A stretch of 62,525 nucleotides of DNA. Source: an uncultured Peptoniphilus sp. Lineage in GTDB: Bacteria; Bacillota; Clostridia; Tissierellales; Peptoniphilaceae. Below the pieces are notes generated by a model that was not told the origin of the DNA, did not search any database, and saw only the letters and a program-made list of their open reading frames with translations. The stretch's first letter is position 1. Each line of letters begins with the position of its first letter. The translations under genes and the position numbers were made by a program. Positions 35,081-44,037 of the stretch are shown piece by piece. The stretch covers positions 1 through 62,525 of the forward strand of contig NZ_CAMILN010000004.1 in assembly GCF_946222045.1 (NCBI RefSeq), written 5' to 3'.

Positions 35081-36076
35081 TTATCTTCTATTTTTTATTT
35101 CTTCTATTAATCCAGGAACTACATTAAATAAGTCGTCAACAATTCCGTAGTGGGCTGTCTTAAAGATGGCAGCGTCTGGGTCGTTGTTGATGGCAATTAT
35201 TGTTGTTGAGTCTTCCATTCCCTTAGTGTGTTGGATTGCTCCTGAAAGTCCAAGGGCAATGTAGAGGTCTGGTCTTACTTGAACACCAGTTACACCAACT
35301 TGAAGGTCCTTGTCACACCAGCCAAGGTCTGTTACAGCTTTAGTTGCTCCAACTGCACCACCAAGTGCTTCTGCAAGTTCTTCTACTAGGTGCCAGTTTT
35401 CTGGTCCACCAAGTCCTCTACCACCTGATACAACAACTTTTGCATTCATTAGCTTGTCAAGAAGCGGGTTGATTTCTTCTTTTTCAAAGTCAATGAATTT
35501 TGTCTTAACATCATCAGCTGTAATATTTGCATCTTCTTTTATTACTTCAGCGACCTTTGATTCATCGAAAGGAGCTTCAACAAATCCACCTCTACCAATT
35601 GTAGCCATCATAGTTTCAGATGTTATTCTTACGTCACAGAATAATTTTCCGTCAAAGGAAGGTCTTATCCACTTGATGTCTTCCTTGTCTTCAGTTAGTT
35701 CAACGTTGGAACAGTCGGCAACAAGTCCAACTCCTCTTTTTGCTGAAACCCTACCTGCAAGGTCACGTCCATCATGGGATGCTGGAAGCATTACAATTGC
35801 TGGATCGTATTTTTCCATTAGGCCATCTAATACTTTGGCATAGGCCATTGTGTTGTAATTTTCTAAAAGTTCATCAGAAACTTGTATTACCTTGTCGGCT
35901 CCAAGGTTGCCTGACAATTTTGCCTTGTCATCATTGTTATGACCAATTTCTACTGCCACAAGTTCTCTATCTAATTCATCAGAAAGTTCTCTCGCTATTG
36001 ACATCATTTCTTTAGTTATAAGTGAAAGTGAGCCTTCTGAAGTTTCGTTTACTACCCAAATATTTCCTTTTTTCAT
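35081..36076 (-). CDS. etfA: Electron transfer flavoprotein alpha subunit 2
   Basis: This 331-residue subunit has the FAD domain motifs GGRGLGGPENW, VGATKAVTDLGW and QVGVTGVQVRPDLYIALGLSGAIQH, IIAINNDPDAAIF. It lies eight bases after etfB2 on the minus strand and is followed by the family C terminator. Its dehydrogenase partner is not in the window; butyryl-CoA dehydrogenase elsewhere is likely. Confidence 0.92.
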   Translation of the reverse strand: MKKGNIWVVNETSEGSLSLITKEMMSIARELSDELDRELVAVEIGHNNDDKAKLSGNLGADKVIQVSDELLENYNTMAYAKVLDGLMEKYDPAIVMLPASHDGRDLAGRVSAKRGVGLVADCSNVELTEDKEDIKWIRPSFDGKLFCDVRITSETMMATIGRGGFVEAPFDESKVAEVIKEDANITADDVKTKFIDFEKEEINPLLDKLMNAKVVVSGGRGLGGPENWHLVEELAEALGGAVGATKAVTDLGWCDKDLQVGVTGVQVRPDLYIALGLSGAIQHTKGMEDSTTIIAINNDPDAAIFKTAHYGIVDDLFNVVPGLIEEIKNRR

Positions 36077-36084
36077 TTTATCAC

Positions 36085-36882
36085 CTACACTAAAACTTTC
36101 GCATCTTCGATTATCTTCATAACTGCGTCTATGTTCTTGTCAACAGAACCTTCGTCAATTATCTTGCCTGTTTCAAACTTGTCTGGAGCTGAAAGGTCTT
36201 TTACCACTGTAAGGGAACCTTTTTGTCCAATTTTATCAAGGTCAAGTCCAAGTTTGTCTGCAGTTAGGTCGTGGATTTCTTTTTCTTTTGCAATCTTAGA
36301 TCTCTTTAGGGCAAACTTTGAAGGTTTGTTAACTGAACCCTTAAGTGCTGATGCAACAAAAGGTGTCTTTAAGGAAACTGTTTCAGTTCCGTCAGCAACT
36401 TTTCTTTTAACTTCAAATTCGCCGTCCTTGTAGTTAATGTCTGATACATAAGTAACTTGGTTCATACCAAGTCTTTCGGCGATTTGTGGGCCAACTTGTC
36501 CTGTGTCTCCGTCCATTGTTTGGTCACCTGTGAAGATGATGTCGTATTCGCCAATGTGCTTAATTGCTTCTGTTATGGCATAGGATGTTGCAAAGGTATC
36601 AGAACCCTTGAACTCAAGTCCTTCTAATAGGTAGGCTTCTTCTGCACCCATTTGGATACATTCGCGAAGGTATTTTTCTCCATCTGGTGGTCCCATAGTT
36701 AGCACGTCGATTTGTACTTCTTCTTCCACTTGTTCTTTGACATTAAGTGCAAATTTTAAACCACAAAGGTCTGATGGGTTAATAACTGTTTTGATTCCAT
36801 CTCTCTTGAGGTTTTTTGTTTCTGGATCGATTTTTGCATTTGTTGTGTCAGGAACAATTTTCATTAATAATAATATTTTCAT
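36085..36882 (-). CDS. etfB: Electron transfer flavoprotein beta subunit 2
   Basis: This 265-residue subunit starts MKILLLMKIVPDTTNAKIDP and has the canonical nucleotide loop GDQTMDGDTGQVGPQIAERL, a pattern shared with electron-bifurcating EtfBs. RBS AGGAGG lies upstream on the minus strand. It is paired with etfA2 and transcribed away from the iron-uptake genes. Confidence 0.92.
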   Translation of the reverse strand: MKILLLMKIVPDTTNAKIDPETKNLKRDGIKTVINPSDLCGLKFALNVKEQVEEEVQIDVLTMGPPDGEKYLRECIQMGAEEAYLLEGLEFKGSDTFATSYAITEAIKHIGEYDIIFTGDQTMDGDTGQVGPQIAERLGMNQVTYVSDINYKDGEFEVKRKVADGTETVSLKTPFVASALKGSVNKPSKFALKRSKIAKEKEIHDLTADKLGLDLDKIGQKGSLTVVKDLSAPDKFETGKIIDEGSVDKNIDAVMKIIEDAKVLV

Positions 36883-37016
36883 AGTTCCTCCTAAAATATT
36901 TTTACTTCAATATACTTATATCATACCCCAAAATGGCGAAAGTATTAAGAGAAATTTAATAAGTGATAAAAACAATCAAAAAACTTTTAAATAAATTCAC
37001 TTTCTTTGATAAGATA

Positions 37017-37045
37017 CTTAAATTTTCTCTATCATGTATTATAAT
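37017..37045 (+). promoter_or_regulatory. Possible promoter of the iron/cobalamin importer
   Basis: TATAAT at 37040-37045 is a perfect -10 box. The -35 position (CTTAAA, 37017-37022) is poor. No clear Fur box is seen. The rest of the 218-base divergent gap is AT-rich. Confidence 0.4.
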
Positions 37046-37100
37046 GGAAGAAGAAGTTTATTAAATTCATAAATTTTATATAGGAAGAAGGTTTATAAAG

Positions 37101-38243
37101 ATGAAAAAATTTAAAAAGTTTTCTAGTTTTGTACTTATGGCGACTTTGATTGGTCTTTTAATGACTGGTTGTGCCCAAAAGACTAATGACAAGGCCAATG
37201 AAAAAGCAAATGACACTAAGGTTGCTGCAGAAGAAAAGACTGGTAGTCACAAGATAGTTGACCACGCAGGTCGCGAACTTGAAGTGCCAGATAAGATTGA
37301 AAAGATTGTAATTGACCAAGTGCCAATTCTTTCTACTTACATGGCATACAATGAAGGTAAGGCTCCTTACATTGTTGGTTACGCTGGTTCCCTAAAACAA
37401 GTTATTTCTAACACTGTCCTTCAAGATATTGCACCTGAACTTCTTGACACAACAAACACAGTTCAAGGTCAATCTGACATCAACGTGGAAGAAATCATTA
37501 AGTTAAAACCAGATGTAATTTTCTACAACGCAAAGAACCAAGACCGTTATGAAAAATTGGCAAAGACTGGAGTTCCTTGTGTAGGTTTTGTAACTATGGG
37601 AGCAGACACTCCAGCTGACCCAATTAACAGGTACGGGGAATGGCTAAAACTTCTTGAAGATGTCTTTGGCGAAGAAGGCAAGATGGATAATTTCTTGGCA
37701 GCTGGCGATGACATTGTAAAGGATGTTGAAAAGAGAATTGCCACAGTTCCTGAAGACAATAGACCTAGTGGAATGATCCTTTGGAAGTATGTTGAAGGTA
37801 CACCAATTGTTGCCGGCAAGGGAACTTTTGGAGACTTCTGGCTAAAGAGACTTGGGGTAAATAATGTTGCCCAAGATGCCAAGGGTTATGCCAAGGTAAA
37901 TGTGGAAGAAATTTACAAGTGGAATCCTGATGTATTTTACCTTGATGGTCCTGGTCTCTTGGATATAAAGAGGGAAGAAGTTTACAACAACACTGTTGAA
38001 GGTTTTGATTTTTCAAACTTAAAATCTGTCAAGGACAAGAGAGTCTACAATTCAAAGCTTGGTATGTGGAACTGGTTAACACCAAACCCAGATGCTCCAC
38101 TAGTTTTAGCTTGGCTTGCAAGTGAAACTTATCCTGAAGCCTTTGAGGACTACGACTTAAATAAGGTCATCAAGGACTACTACGCTAAGTGGTACAATTA
38201 TGAACTAAGTGATGAACAAATCGAGGACATGTTTAATATATGA
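37101..38243 (+). CDS. Substrate-binding lipoprotein of a FecBCD-type ABC importer
   Basis: The 380-residue product has a lipoprotein signal peptide and lipobox LMTGC (Cys24), then a Lys/Asn-rich linker and a TroA/FepB-type periplasmic-binding fold (IVDHAGRELEVPDKIEKIVI; INVEEIIKLKPDVIFYNAKN). It binds an iron complex, haem or corrinoid and delivers it to the permease encoded next. The overlap of four bases with the permease gene shows operon organisation. The ligand cannot be named from the sequence. Confidence 0.88.
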   Translation: MKKFKKFSSFVLMATLIGLLMTGCAQKTNDKANEKANDTKVAAEEKTGSHKIVDHAGRELEVPDKIEKIVIDQVPILSTYMAYNEGKAPYIVGYAGSLKQVISNTVLQDIAPELLDTTNTVQGQSDINVEEIIKLKPDVIFYNAKNQDRYEKLAKTGVPCVGFVTMGADTPADPINRYGEWLKLLEDVFGEEGKMDNFLAAGDDIVKDVEKRIATVPEDNRPSGMILWKYVEGTPIVAGKGTFGDFWLKRLGVNNVAQDAKGYAKVNVEEIYKWNPDVFYLDGPGLLDIKREEVYNNTVEGFDFSNLKSVKDKRVYNSKLGMWNWLTPNPDAPLVLAWLASETYPEAFEDYDLNKVIKDYYAKWYNYELSDEQIEDMFNI

Positions 38244-39268
38244 CAAAAAACTTTTGGACTAGGGATGATGGAAGACTTCATCCCTATGTTTATTTTATTT
38301 TAATTTTCTTTCCCCTGGTATGTGGCCTTATTGGTCTTTCCATGGGGAGGATGGATATTAAAATATCAGAAATTATTTTATTTTTTAAAAATTTAATAGG
38401 TGGAGGGCAAGTTGATCCCCTTATGGAGTCTTTAATTATAAATATTAGGCTGCCAAGGGTCCTAACAGCCCTTCTTGTTGGAGGAGGACTTACTGCTGCA
38501 GGGATTGCCTTCCAGGCACTTTTTTCAAATCCTCTTGCAACCCCAGATATCTTGGGGGTTACATCGGCAGCATCTCTTGGGGCAGTCCTTGGAATAATAC
38601 TTTCTCTTGGGACCATGGGGATCCAAGTTCTTGCTATGGCCTTTGGACTCCTTTCAATCCTCATAACAATTAATCTTGTTAAGAGGGACGAGACCTCTAT
38701 GATAATGTTGGTCTTGGCTGGGATAATTGTTTCATCCCTTGCCAATGCCCTGGCTTCCCTCTTGAAGTACACAGCTGATCCCATGGACAAGTTGCCACAA
38801 ATTACCTACTGGCTAATGGGGTCCTTCGGGAGGACTTCTTACAAGAACCTAGCCTTGGCAGGTCCCCTTATCTTGATTTCAATCTTTGTAATCTACAAGA
38901 TGAGGTGGAGCCTCAACCTCTTGTCTCTTTCAGAAGACGAGGCCAGGTCACTTGGTATAAACGTCAAGAAAACTAGGTTGTTTTTTATACTTGCAGCTAC
39001 CCTTATAACTGCATCTTCAGTTTCCATTTGCGGTCAAATTGGTTGGATAGGTTTGATTATTCCTCATCTTGTGAGGTTGATGGTGGGGTCCAACAACCTT
39101 TACACCTTGCCCCTAGGAATAAGCTTTGGGGCAGGCTTTATGGTCCTAATCGAAGCCCTATCGAGGACAGTTTCAGTAATTGAGCTTCCAATTTCAATTT
39201 TAACGGCAATTATAGGGGCACCAATTTTTATAATCTTAATGAGAAGGTCAGGAGGGATTTTTAAATGA
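38240..39268 (+). CDS. FecCD-family permease
   Basis: The product has 342 residues and about ten hydrophobic segments, with the family motifs RLPRVLTALLVGGGLTAAGI (about 71-90), NPLATPDILG (about 97-106) and, before the last helices, GQIGWIGLIIPHLVRLMVG. It overlaps the binding-protein gene upstream and the ATPase gene downstream by four bases each. Confidence 0.93.
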   Translation: MTKNFWTRDDGRLHPYVYFILIFFPLVCGLIGLSMGRMDIKISEIILFFKNLIGGGQVDPLMESLIINIRLPRVLTALLVGGGLTAAGIAFQALFSNPLATPDILGVTSAASLGAVLGIILSLGTMGIQVLAMAFGLLSILITINLVKRDETSMIMLVLAGIIVSSLANALASLLKYTADPMDKLPQITYWLMGSFGRTSYKNLALAGPLILISIFVIYKMRWSLNLLSLSEDEARSLGINVKKTRLFFILAATLITASSVSICGQIGWIGLIIPHLVRLMVGSNNLYTLPLGISFGAGFMVLIEALSRTVSVIELPISILTAIIGAPIFIILMRRSGGIFK

Positions 39269-40065
39269 AGCTAGAAGTTTCTGGAGGAGATTTTAAATTT
39301 AAAAAGTCTGATTTTATATTAAAGGATATAAATTTCTCCCTTGAAGACTCTGATGTCCTTTCCATACTTGGTCCCAATGGGGTGGGGAAAACAACCCTTA
39401 TAAGGTGTTTGACAGGTCTACTCCCATGGACATCTGGTGGAACTTTTTTAGATGGGAAAAATATTTCTTCTATTAAAGAGAGGGAGCTTTGGTCAAAGAT
39501 TTCTTATATCCCTCAAAAGAGGTCTTCTGCCTTTGCCTACACAGGACTAGACATGGTCCTCTTTGGTTCCACTTCTTCAATGTCAATCTTTGAGAAGCCA
39601 AGGGAAAAGGACCTAAGAAGGGCAGAGGATATTATGAGATCCATAGGAATCTATCATCTCCGTGACAAGGCATCAGACCAAATGAGTGGGGGAGAAGTTC
39701 AAATGCTCTTAATTGCTAGGAGTCTGATGAAGGATCCCAAGATTATAATTTTGGATGAACCAGAAAGTGGACTAGACTACAAGAACCAAATGGTAATCTT
39801 GAATTTGATAAAGAGCTTGGCAGAGTCAGGTGTAATAATAGTAATGAACACCCACTACCCAGATCACGCCCTTTCTATTTCCAACAAGTGCCTCTTACTG
39901 AACTACGACAAGACCTATGAGTTTGGACCGACTAGGGAAGTACTCACAAGAGAAAACTTAAAAATATCTTTTTCTGTTGATGTGAGTATTTCAGAGTTTC
40001 AAATTGATGGGAAGACCTATGAGAGGGTAATACCTCTTGGCATAAAAGATGAAAATTTAAAATAG
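39265..40065 (+). CDS. ATPase of the FecBCD-type importer
   Basis: This 266-residue ABC protein has Walker A GPNGVGKTT (about 35-43), signature MSGGEVQMLLIARSL (about 139-153), Walker B IIILDEPESGLD (about 158-169) and the switch His in NTHYPDH. It energises the permease. It ends at a terminator. Confidence 0.93.
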   Translation: MKLEVSGGDFKFKKSDFILKDINFSLEDSDVLSILGPNGVGKTTLIRCLTGLLPWTSGGTFLDGKNISSIKERELWSKISYIPQKRSSAFAYTGLDMVLFGSTSSMSIFEKPREKDLRRAEDIMRSIGIYHLRDKASDQMSGGEVQMLLIARSLMKDPKIIILDEPESGLDYKNQMVILNLIKSLAESGVIIVMNTHYPDHALSISNKCLLLNYDKTYEFGPTREVLTRENLKISFSVDVSISEFQIDGKTYERVIPLGIKDENLK

Positions 40066-40076
40066 AAAATATATTG

Positions 40077-40110
40077 GAAGTATGGAGGTCATACTTCTTT
40101 TTTTATTTTA
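40077..40110 (+). terminator. Terminator of the importer operon
   Basis: GAAGTATG (40077-40084) pairs perfectly with CATACTTC (40090-40097), followed by seven Ts. Confidence 0.88.
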
Positions 40111-40177
40111 TAGGGGAGAGTTAAGATTAAAAAGATGATATATTTAAAAATCCCCGGTTTTTGTGGGTATAGATAAA

Positions 40178-40194
40178 TTGATAGAGAATATCAA
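40178..40194. promoter_or_regulatory. Palindromic operator-like site before ahpC
   Basis: TTGATA-gagaa-TATCAA is a perfect 6-bp inverted repeat with a 5-base centre, about 30 bases before the ahpC start. Its size fits a Fur/PerR-type or other dimeric regulator, but it does not match the PerR consensus. Confidence 0.4.
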
Positions 40195-40223
40195 ATAAAC
40201 TTTAAAAATATAAGGAGGACAAT

Positions 40224-40793
40224 ATGTCACAAATAGGAAAGAAAATACCTGAGTTTAAAACTATGGGCTATGCCCCTAGCAAGGAAGAGTTTGTAGAAGT
40301 TTCTAATAAGGATTTTGAAGGCAAATGGACAGTTTTAATGTTCTACCCTGCTGATTTTACTTTTGTATGTCCAACTGAACTTGAAGATATGCAAGAACAA
40401 TATGCAAAGTTAAAGGAACTGGGAGCTGAAGTTTACTCTATGTCAACTGACACTCACTTCGTTCACAAGGCATGGCATGACCACTCTGAAGCTATTAGTA
40501 AGCTTGAGTTCACAATGCTGGCTGACCCTCACAAGTCAATTGCAAGAGACTTTGATGTCCTTGATGAAGAAGCAGGCCTTGCACAAAGGGCTACTTTTAT
40601 AATTGATCCGGATGGAGTGATCCAAACTTTGGAAATCAATGCAGATGGAATTGGCCGTGACGCAAGCCAAGTTATTGACAAGATTCGTGCAGGACAATTT
40701 GTAAGAAACAATCCTGGCCAAGTATGTCCAGCAAAATGGAAACAATCTGGCAATACTTTAACTCCAGGATTAGACCTAGTTGGCAAGATCTAA
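40224..40793 (+). CDS. ahpC: Alkyl hydroperoxide reductase subunit C (2-Cys peroxiredoxin)
   Basis: This 189-residue protein reduces peroxides with Cys49 (FVCPTE) and resolves with Cys168 (QVCPAKW). The length and GLDLVGKI ending fit AhpC. RBS AAGGAGGA precedes the start. The stop overlaps the ahpF start (TAATG). It protects the anaerobe against oxygen-derived peroxides using AhpF as reductant. Confidence 0.96.
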   Translation: MSQIGKKIPEFKTMGYAPSKEEFVEVSNKDFEGKWTVLMFYPADFTFVCPTELEDMQEQYAKLKELGAEVYSMSTDTHFVHKAWHDHSEAISKLEFTMLADPHKSIARDFDVLDEEAGLAQRATFIIDPDGVIQTLEINADGIGRDASQVIDKIRAGQFVRNNPGQVCPAKWKQSGNTLTPGLDLVGKI

Positions 40794-42316
40794 TGTTAGA
40801 TCAAAATTTAAAAAATCAGGTTAAGGGATATTTACAACTTCTCGAGAGAGAGCTTGTAATTACTCTTAGCCTTGATGATTCAGAAAATTCTAAAAAGTTA
40901 AGGGACTTTGTTGATGAAGTAATAAGCCTTACAGATAAGATTAAGGTTGAAGAAGCTGACTTAAAGTTTAAGCCAAGCTTTAGCCTTTCATCAGATAGTA
41001 GCAGTGGAATAATTTTTGCAGGCATACCCCTTGGCCACGAGTTTGAGTCCTTTATACTTGCCATCCTACAAGTTGGAGGTCGCCCACCAAAGATTGATGA
41101 CAAGACTAGGGAAAGGATTATGGAAATAGAGGATGAAATGAATTTCGAAACCATGGTCAGCCTATCCTGCCACAATTGCCCTGAAGTAGTTCAGGCTCTA
41201 AACATTATGGCAGTCCTAAACCCAAAGATCTCCCACACAATGGTGGACGGTTCTGTCTTCACTGACTATGTTGAAGACCTTGGTGTACTTGCGGTGCCAA
41301 CAACTTATGTAAATGGAGAAGTTTTTAATAGTGGAAAAATTTCCTTAAATGAAATCTTAAATAAGATAAAGAAGGAAGAAGTTGACCTAAGGTTTGAAGA
41401 AAAGCCTCTTTATGACTGCCTGATAATAGGTGGAGGCCCTGGTGGGGCAACAGCAGCCATCTATGGAGCGAGAAAAGGAACAAAAGTTGGACTTGTAGCT
41501 GAAGAATTTGGTGGCCAAGTTAAGGAAACTCTTTCGATAGAAAACATCACTGGTATTGAGTACACAGAAGGGCCAAACTACATGGATGATGTGAAGGCTC
41601 ATCTGGATAAGTACAAGGTTGATATTATTGAAGGTGCATCTGTAACTGGTATAGAAGAAGGCGAAGCTTTAAAAGTTATAACTAATAAAGGAGAACTCTT
41701 TGCCAAGACTATTATAATAGCTACTGGTGCCAAGTGGAGGTTAATTGGAATTCCTGGAGAAATAGAATTTAGGAACAAGGGCGTTGCCTACTGCACTCAC
41801 TGTGACGGACCACTCTTTAAGGGTAAGAAGGTAACAGTAATAGGTGGAGGCAACTCTGGTATAGAAGCTGCAATTGATCTTGCCAGCCTTGCCAAGGAAG
41901 TCCTAGTCCTAGAATTTTTGCCAGAACTAAAGGCAGACAAGGTTCTTCAAGATAAGCTAAGGGAATTTAAAAATGTAAGAATAGTTACTAATGCAGAAAC
42001 CCAAGCCTTGACTGGAGAAAAAGTTTTAGAAAAAATTTCTTACAAGGATAGGATAAGTGGCGAAGTCATAGAAGAAAAGACTGAAGGTTGCTTTATCCAA
42101 GTTGGACTTGTGCCAATGACTGAGTGGGCAGACATGGTGGAAAAAAATTCTCGTGGAGAAATTATTGTAAATGAGTTTGGGGCTACAAGCCTTGAAGGAG
42201 TTTACGGAGCAGGGGACTGCACTAACTCAGCCTTTAAGCAAATTGTCATAGCAGAAGGATCTGGCGCAACAGCTGCCCTAGGTGCCTACAATTATTTAAT
42301 GACTAAGTCCAAGTGA
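40793..42316 (+). CDS. ahpF: Alkyl hydroperoxide reductase subunit F
   Basis: The start is ATG 40793, sharing an A with the ahpC stop; the frame is open upstream inside ahpC but MLDQNLKNQVKGYLQLLE is the typical AhpF N-terminus. The 507 residues comprise an N-terminal double thioredoxin-like domain with Cys126/Cys129 (SCHNC), a FAD site (IIGGGPGGATAAIYGA), NAD(P)H site (VTVIGGGNSGIEAAIDLA) between them, and redox Cys334/Cys337 (YCTHCDGP). It passes electrons from NAD(P)H to AhpC. Confidence 0.96.
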   Translation: MLDQNLKNQVKGYLQLLERELVITLSLDDSENSKKLRDFVDEVISLTDKIKVEEADLKFKPSFSLSSDSSSGIIFAGIPLGHEFESFILAILQVGGRPPKIDDKTRERIMEIEDEMNFETMVSLSCHNCPEVVQALNIMAVLNPKISHTMVDGSVFTDYVEDLGVLAVPTTYVNGEVFNSGKISLNEILNKIKKEEVDLRFEEKPLYDCLIIGGGPGGATAAIYGARKGTKVGLVAEEFGGQVKETLSIENITGIEYTEGPNYMDDVKAHLDKYKVDIIEGASVTGIEEGEALKVITNKGELFAKTIIIATGAKWRLIGIPGEIEFRNKGVAYCTHCDGPLFKGKKVTVIGGGNSGIEAAIDLASLAKEVLVLEFLPELKADKVLQDKLREFKNVRIVTNAETQALTGEKVLEKISYKDRISGEVIEEKTEGCFIQVGLVPMTEWADMVEKNSRGEIIVNEFGATSLEGVYGAGDCTNSAFKQIVIAEGSGATAALGAYNYLMTKSK

Positions 42317-42368
42317 TCTTTTTAAAAATTAAAGCTATAAAAATAAAATTAGTAATAAAAAGTGTATG

Positions 42369-42399
42369 AAAAGTATGGTGGTCTGCCATACTTTTTTTA
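42369..42399 (+). terminator. Terminator of ahpCF
   Basis: AAAGTATGG pairs with CCATACTTT (42386-42394), followed by Ts. Confidence 0.85.
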
Positions 42400-42770
42400 A
42401 TTCTTTCTATAATATGGAGTCCTGCATAAGATTGTCTAATAAAAAATTTTGTGATTTGAAAACTTGTGGGAATTTTTTATATCCACTCAGAAAAAAATTA
42501 TTTTACTAATTTAGGTTAAAAAATAAAAGCCTATACAATAGGAAGAAATTTTTAGAAGTTATTAAGTCTTAGAAAAAATAACTTTAAAAAATAATTTATT
42601 AATCTTAGAAAGAAAATTAAAAATATTTTTATAAATATAGATAAAGTCTTGCAAATATAAGACTTTTAGACTATATTAAGGAGAGTGCCTATAAATTAGG
42701 CCGAAAAATTATTGCTAAAATTTATATAATAAAAAAATCTGAAGAAATTCAAAAAAACCCGTAAATTTCC
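42400..42770. other. AT-rich gap upstream of the ribosomal protein cluster
   Basis: About 370 bases with no supported gene, long A and T tracts, and no repeat-family sequence. AT tracts directly upstream of the rpsJ promoter could act as UP-like elements. Confidence 0.4.
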
Positions 42771-42799
42771 TTTACAAGTGGGATTTTTTATTATATAAT
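42771..42799 (+). promoter_or_regulatory. Promoter of the S10-spc-alpha cluster
   Basis: TTTACA (42771-42776), a 17-base spacer and TATAAT (42794-42799) form a strong sigma-A promoter. It leaves a leader of about 205 bases before rpsJ. Confidence 0.75.
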
Positions 42800-42881
42800 A
42801 TTTGAGCGTTTAAAAAAGAATGTTGCGATGAAGTCATAAGTTGCTTGAGATTTTGTTGAAAAAAAGGAGTTTCGAGGTAAT

Positions 42882-42968
42882 TATGACAGAGAAGTCCAAG
42901 CTGGACTTGGGCGAGGGTTATTTTTTTCTATTGTGCCCTGTTTACACACCAGGGTGCGTGTATCGATA
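42882..42968 (+). CDS. Possible 28-codon leader peptide upstream of rpsJ
   Basis: ATG 42882 follows a good ribosome binding site (GAGGTAATT) and opens 28 codons ending at TAA 42966-42968, with Cys-Pro and aromatic residues near the end (FFLLCPVYTPGCVYR). The stop lies in the 3' arm of a leader stem, so translating ribosomes would disrupt the structure. It may be a coincidence within a structured RNA. Confidence 0.3.
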
Positions 42969-42998
42969 ACCCCATTCGCAAGTAAGGCTTTAGCGAAT
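42892..42998 (+). promoter_or_regulatory. Structured 5' leader of the S10 operon
   Basis: Three stems are visible: AGTCCA-agc-TGGACT (42892-42906); GGGTTAT (42915-42921) with ATAACCC (42966-42972) enclosing CCCTG-tttacacac-CAGGG; and ATTCGC (42974-42979) with GCGAAT (42993-42998), which ends one base before the rpsJ ribosome binding site AGGAGG. This layout suits autogenous control by a ribosomal protein such as L4, as in gamma-proteobacteria, although the regulator here is unknown. Confidence 0.5.
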
Positions 42999-43009
42999 AG
43001 GAGGTAAAT

Positions 43010-43327
43010 ATGTCTAACAAAGGCAAACAAAAAATTAGAATTAAACTTAAAGCTTATGATCACGAACTACTTGACAATTCAGCACTAAGAATTGTTGATG
43101 CTGCTAAGAAGAGCGGTGCAGAAGTTTCTGGACCAATTCCTCTTCCAACTGAAAAGGAAATAATCACAATTATAAGAGCTGTACACAAGTACAAGGATTC
43201 AAGAGAACAATTTGAGCAAAGAACTCACAAGCGTCTAATTGATATATTAAACCCTACACAAAAGACTGTAGATTCACTTATGAAGTTAAATCTACCAGCT
43301 GGTGTAGATATTGAAATTAAACTTTAA
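43010..43327 (+). CDS. rpsJ: 30S ribosomal protein S10
   Basis: The 105-residue product begins KQKIRIKLKAYDHELLDNSA, the S10 signature, and ends PAGVDIEIKL. It sits in the 30S head and, in bacteria, also partners NusB in antitermination. It is the first gene of the cluster, with AGGAGG in front of the start immediately after the leader hairpin. Confidence 0.98.
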   Translation: MSNKGKQKIRIKLKAYDHELLDNSALRIVDAAKKSGAEVSGPIPLPTEKEIITIIRAVHKYKDSREQFEQRTHKRLIDILNPTQKTVDSLMKLNLPAGVDIEIKL

Positions 43328-43387
43328 AACTTTGCTTTATATGACTTCTACTTATAGAAGTCCGCTGTAAATATTAGGAGGTGCAAC

Positions 43388-44020
43388 ATGAAATATTTAG
43401 TAGGTAAAAAAATTGGCATGACCCAAATTTTTGATGAAGAGGGTACTGTCACTCCTGTCTCAGTTATTGAAGTAGAACCAAATGTTGTTGTGCAAAAGAA
43501 AACTGTTGAAAGTGATGGATACAATGCTATCCAAGTTGCAACACAAGAGGTTAAAGAAAGAAAATTAAACAAACCTGAGAAGGGACATTTTGACAAGGTT
43601 GGTGTAGGATACAGAAGACATCTTTCAGAATTTAGAACTGATGATGTTGAATCTTACAACCTAGGCGATGAAATAAAGGTAGATTTATTTGAAGTTGGAG
43701 AACACGTTGATGTTGTTGGAACTTCAAAGGGTAAGGGAACTGCTGGTGTTATCAAACGTCACAACTTCGGTCGTGGTAGAGAAACTCACGGTTCTAAATT
43801 CCACAGAATGCCAGGTGGTATGGGAGCTGCTTCTTATCCAGGAAGAGTTTGGAAAAACCACAGAATGGCTGGAAAAATGGGTAACGAAAGAGTTACTATC
43901 CAAAATCTAGAAATTGTAAGAATAGATACAGATAAAAATTTAATTTTAGTTAAGGGTGCTATCCCAGGACCTAAGAAGGGAACTGTTAGAATTAAAAGCA
44001 CTGTTAAAATGACTAAATAA
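43388..44020 (+). CDS. rplC: 50S ribosomal protein L3
   Basis: The product has 210 residues. It carries the conserved loop GTSKGKGTAGVIKRHNFGRG and RMPGGMGAASYPGRVWKNHRMAGKMG that reaches toward the peptidyl transferase centre. It starts GKKIGMTQIFDEEG. The 60-base gap after rpsJ contains an AAGT/ACTT hairpin (ACTTCTacttatAGAAGT, 43342-43359). Confidence 0.98.
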   Translation: MKYLVGKKIGMTQIFDEEGTVTPVSVIEVEPNVVVQKKTVESDGYNAIQVATQEVKERKLNKPEKGHFDKVGVGYRRHLSEFRTDDVESYNLGDEIKVDLFEVGEHVDVVGTSKGKGTAGVIKRHNFGRGRETHGSKFHRMPGGMGAASYPGRVWKNHRMAGKMGNERVTIQNLEIVRIDTDKNLILVKGAIPGPKKGTVRIKSTVKMTK

Positions 44021-44037
44021 GATAGGGAGGTTAAAAA

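Noticed and set aside
35310..35843. 177-codon plus-strand frame over etfA2
   Set aside because: It is the antisense shadow of a well-supported flavoprotein gene.
36883..37100. Fur box before the iron/cobalamin importer
   Set aside because: Only partial GATAA/TATC matches; not enough for a 19-bp Fur palindrome.
42400..42770. rRNA or tRNA genes in the gap before rpsJ
   Set aside because: No cloverleaf or rRNA sequence is recognisable; no tRNA or rRNA gene was found in the window.
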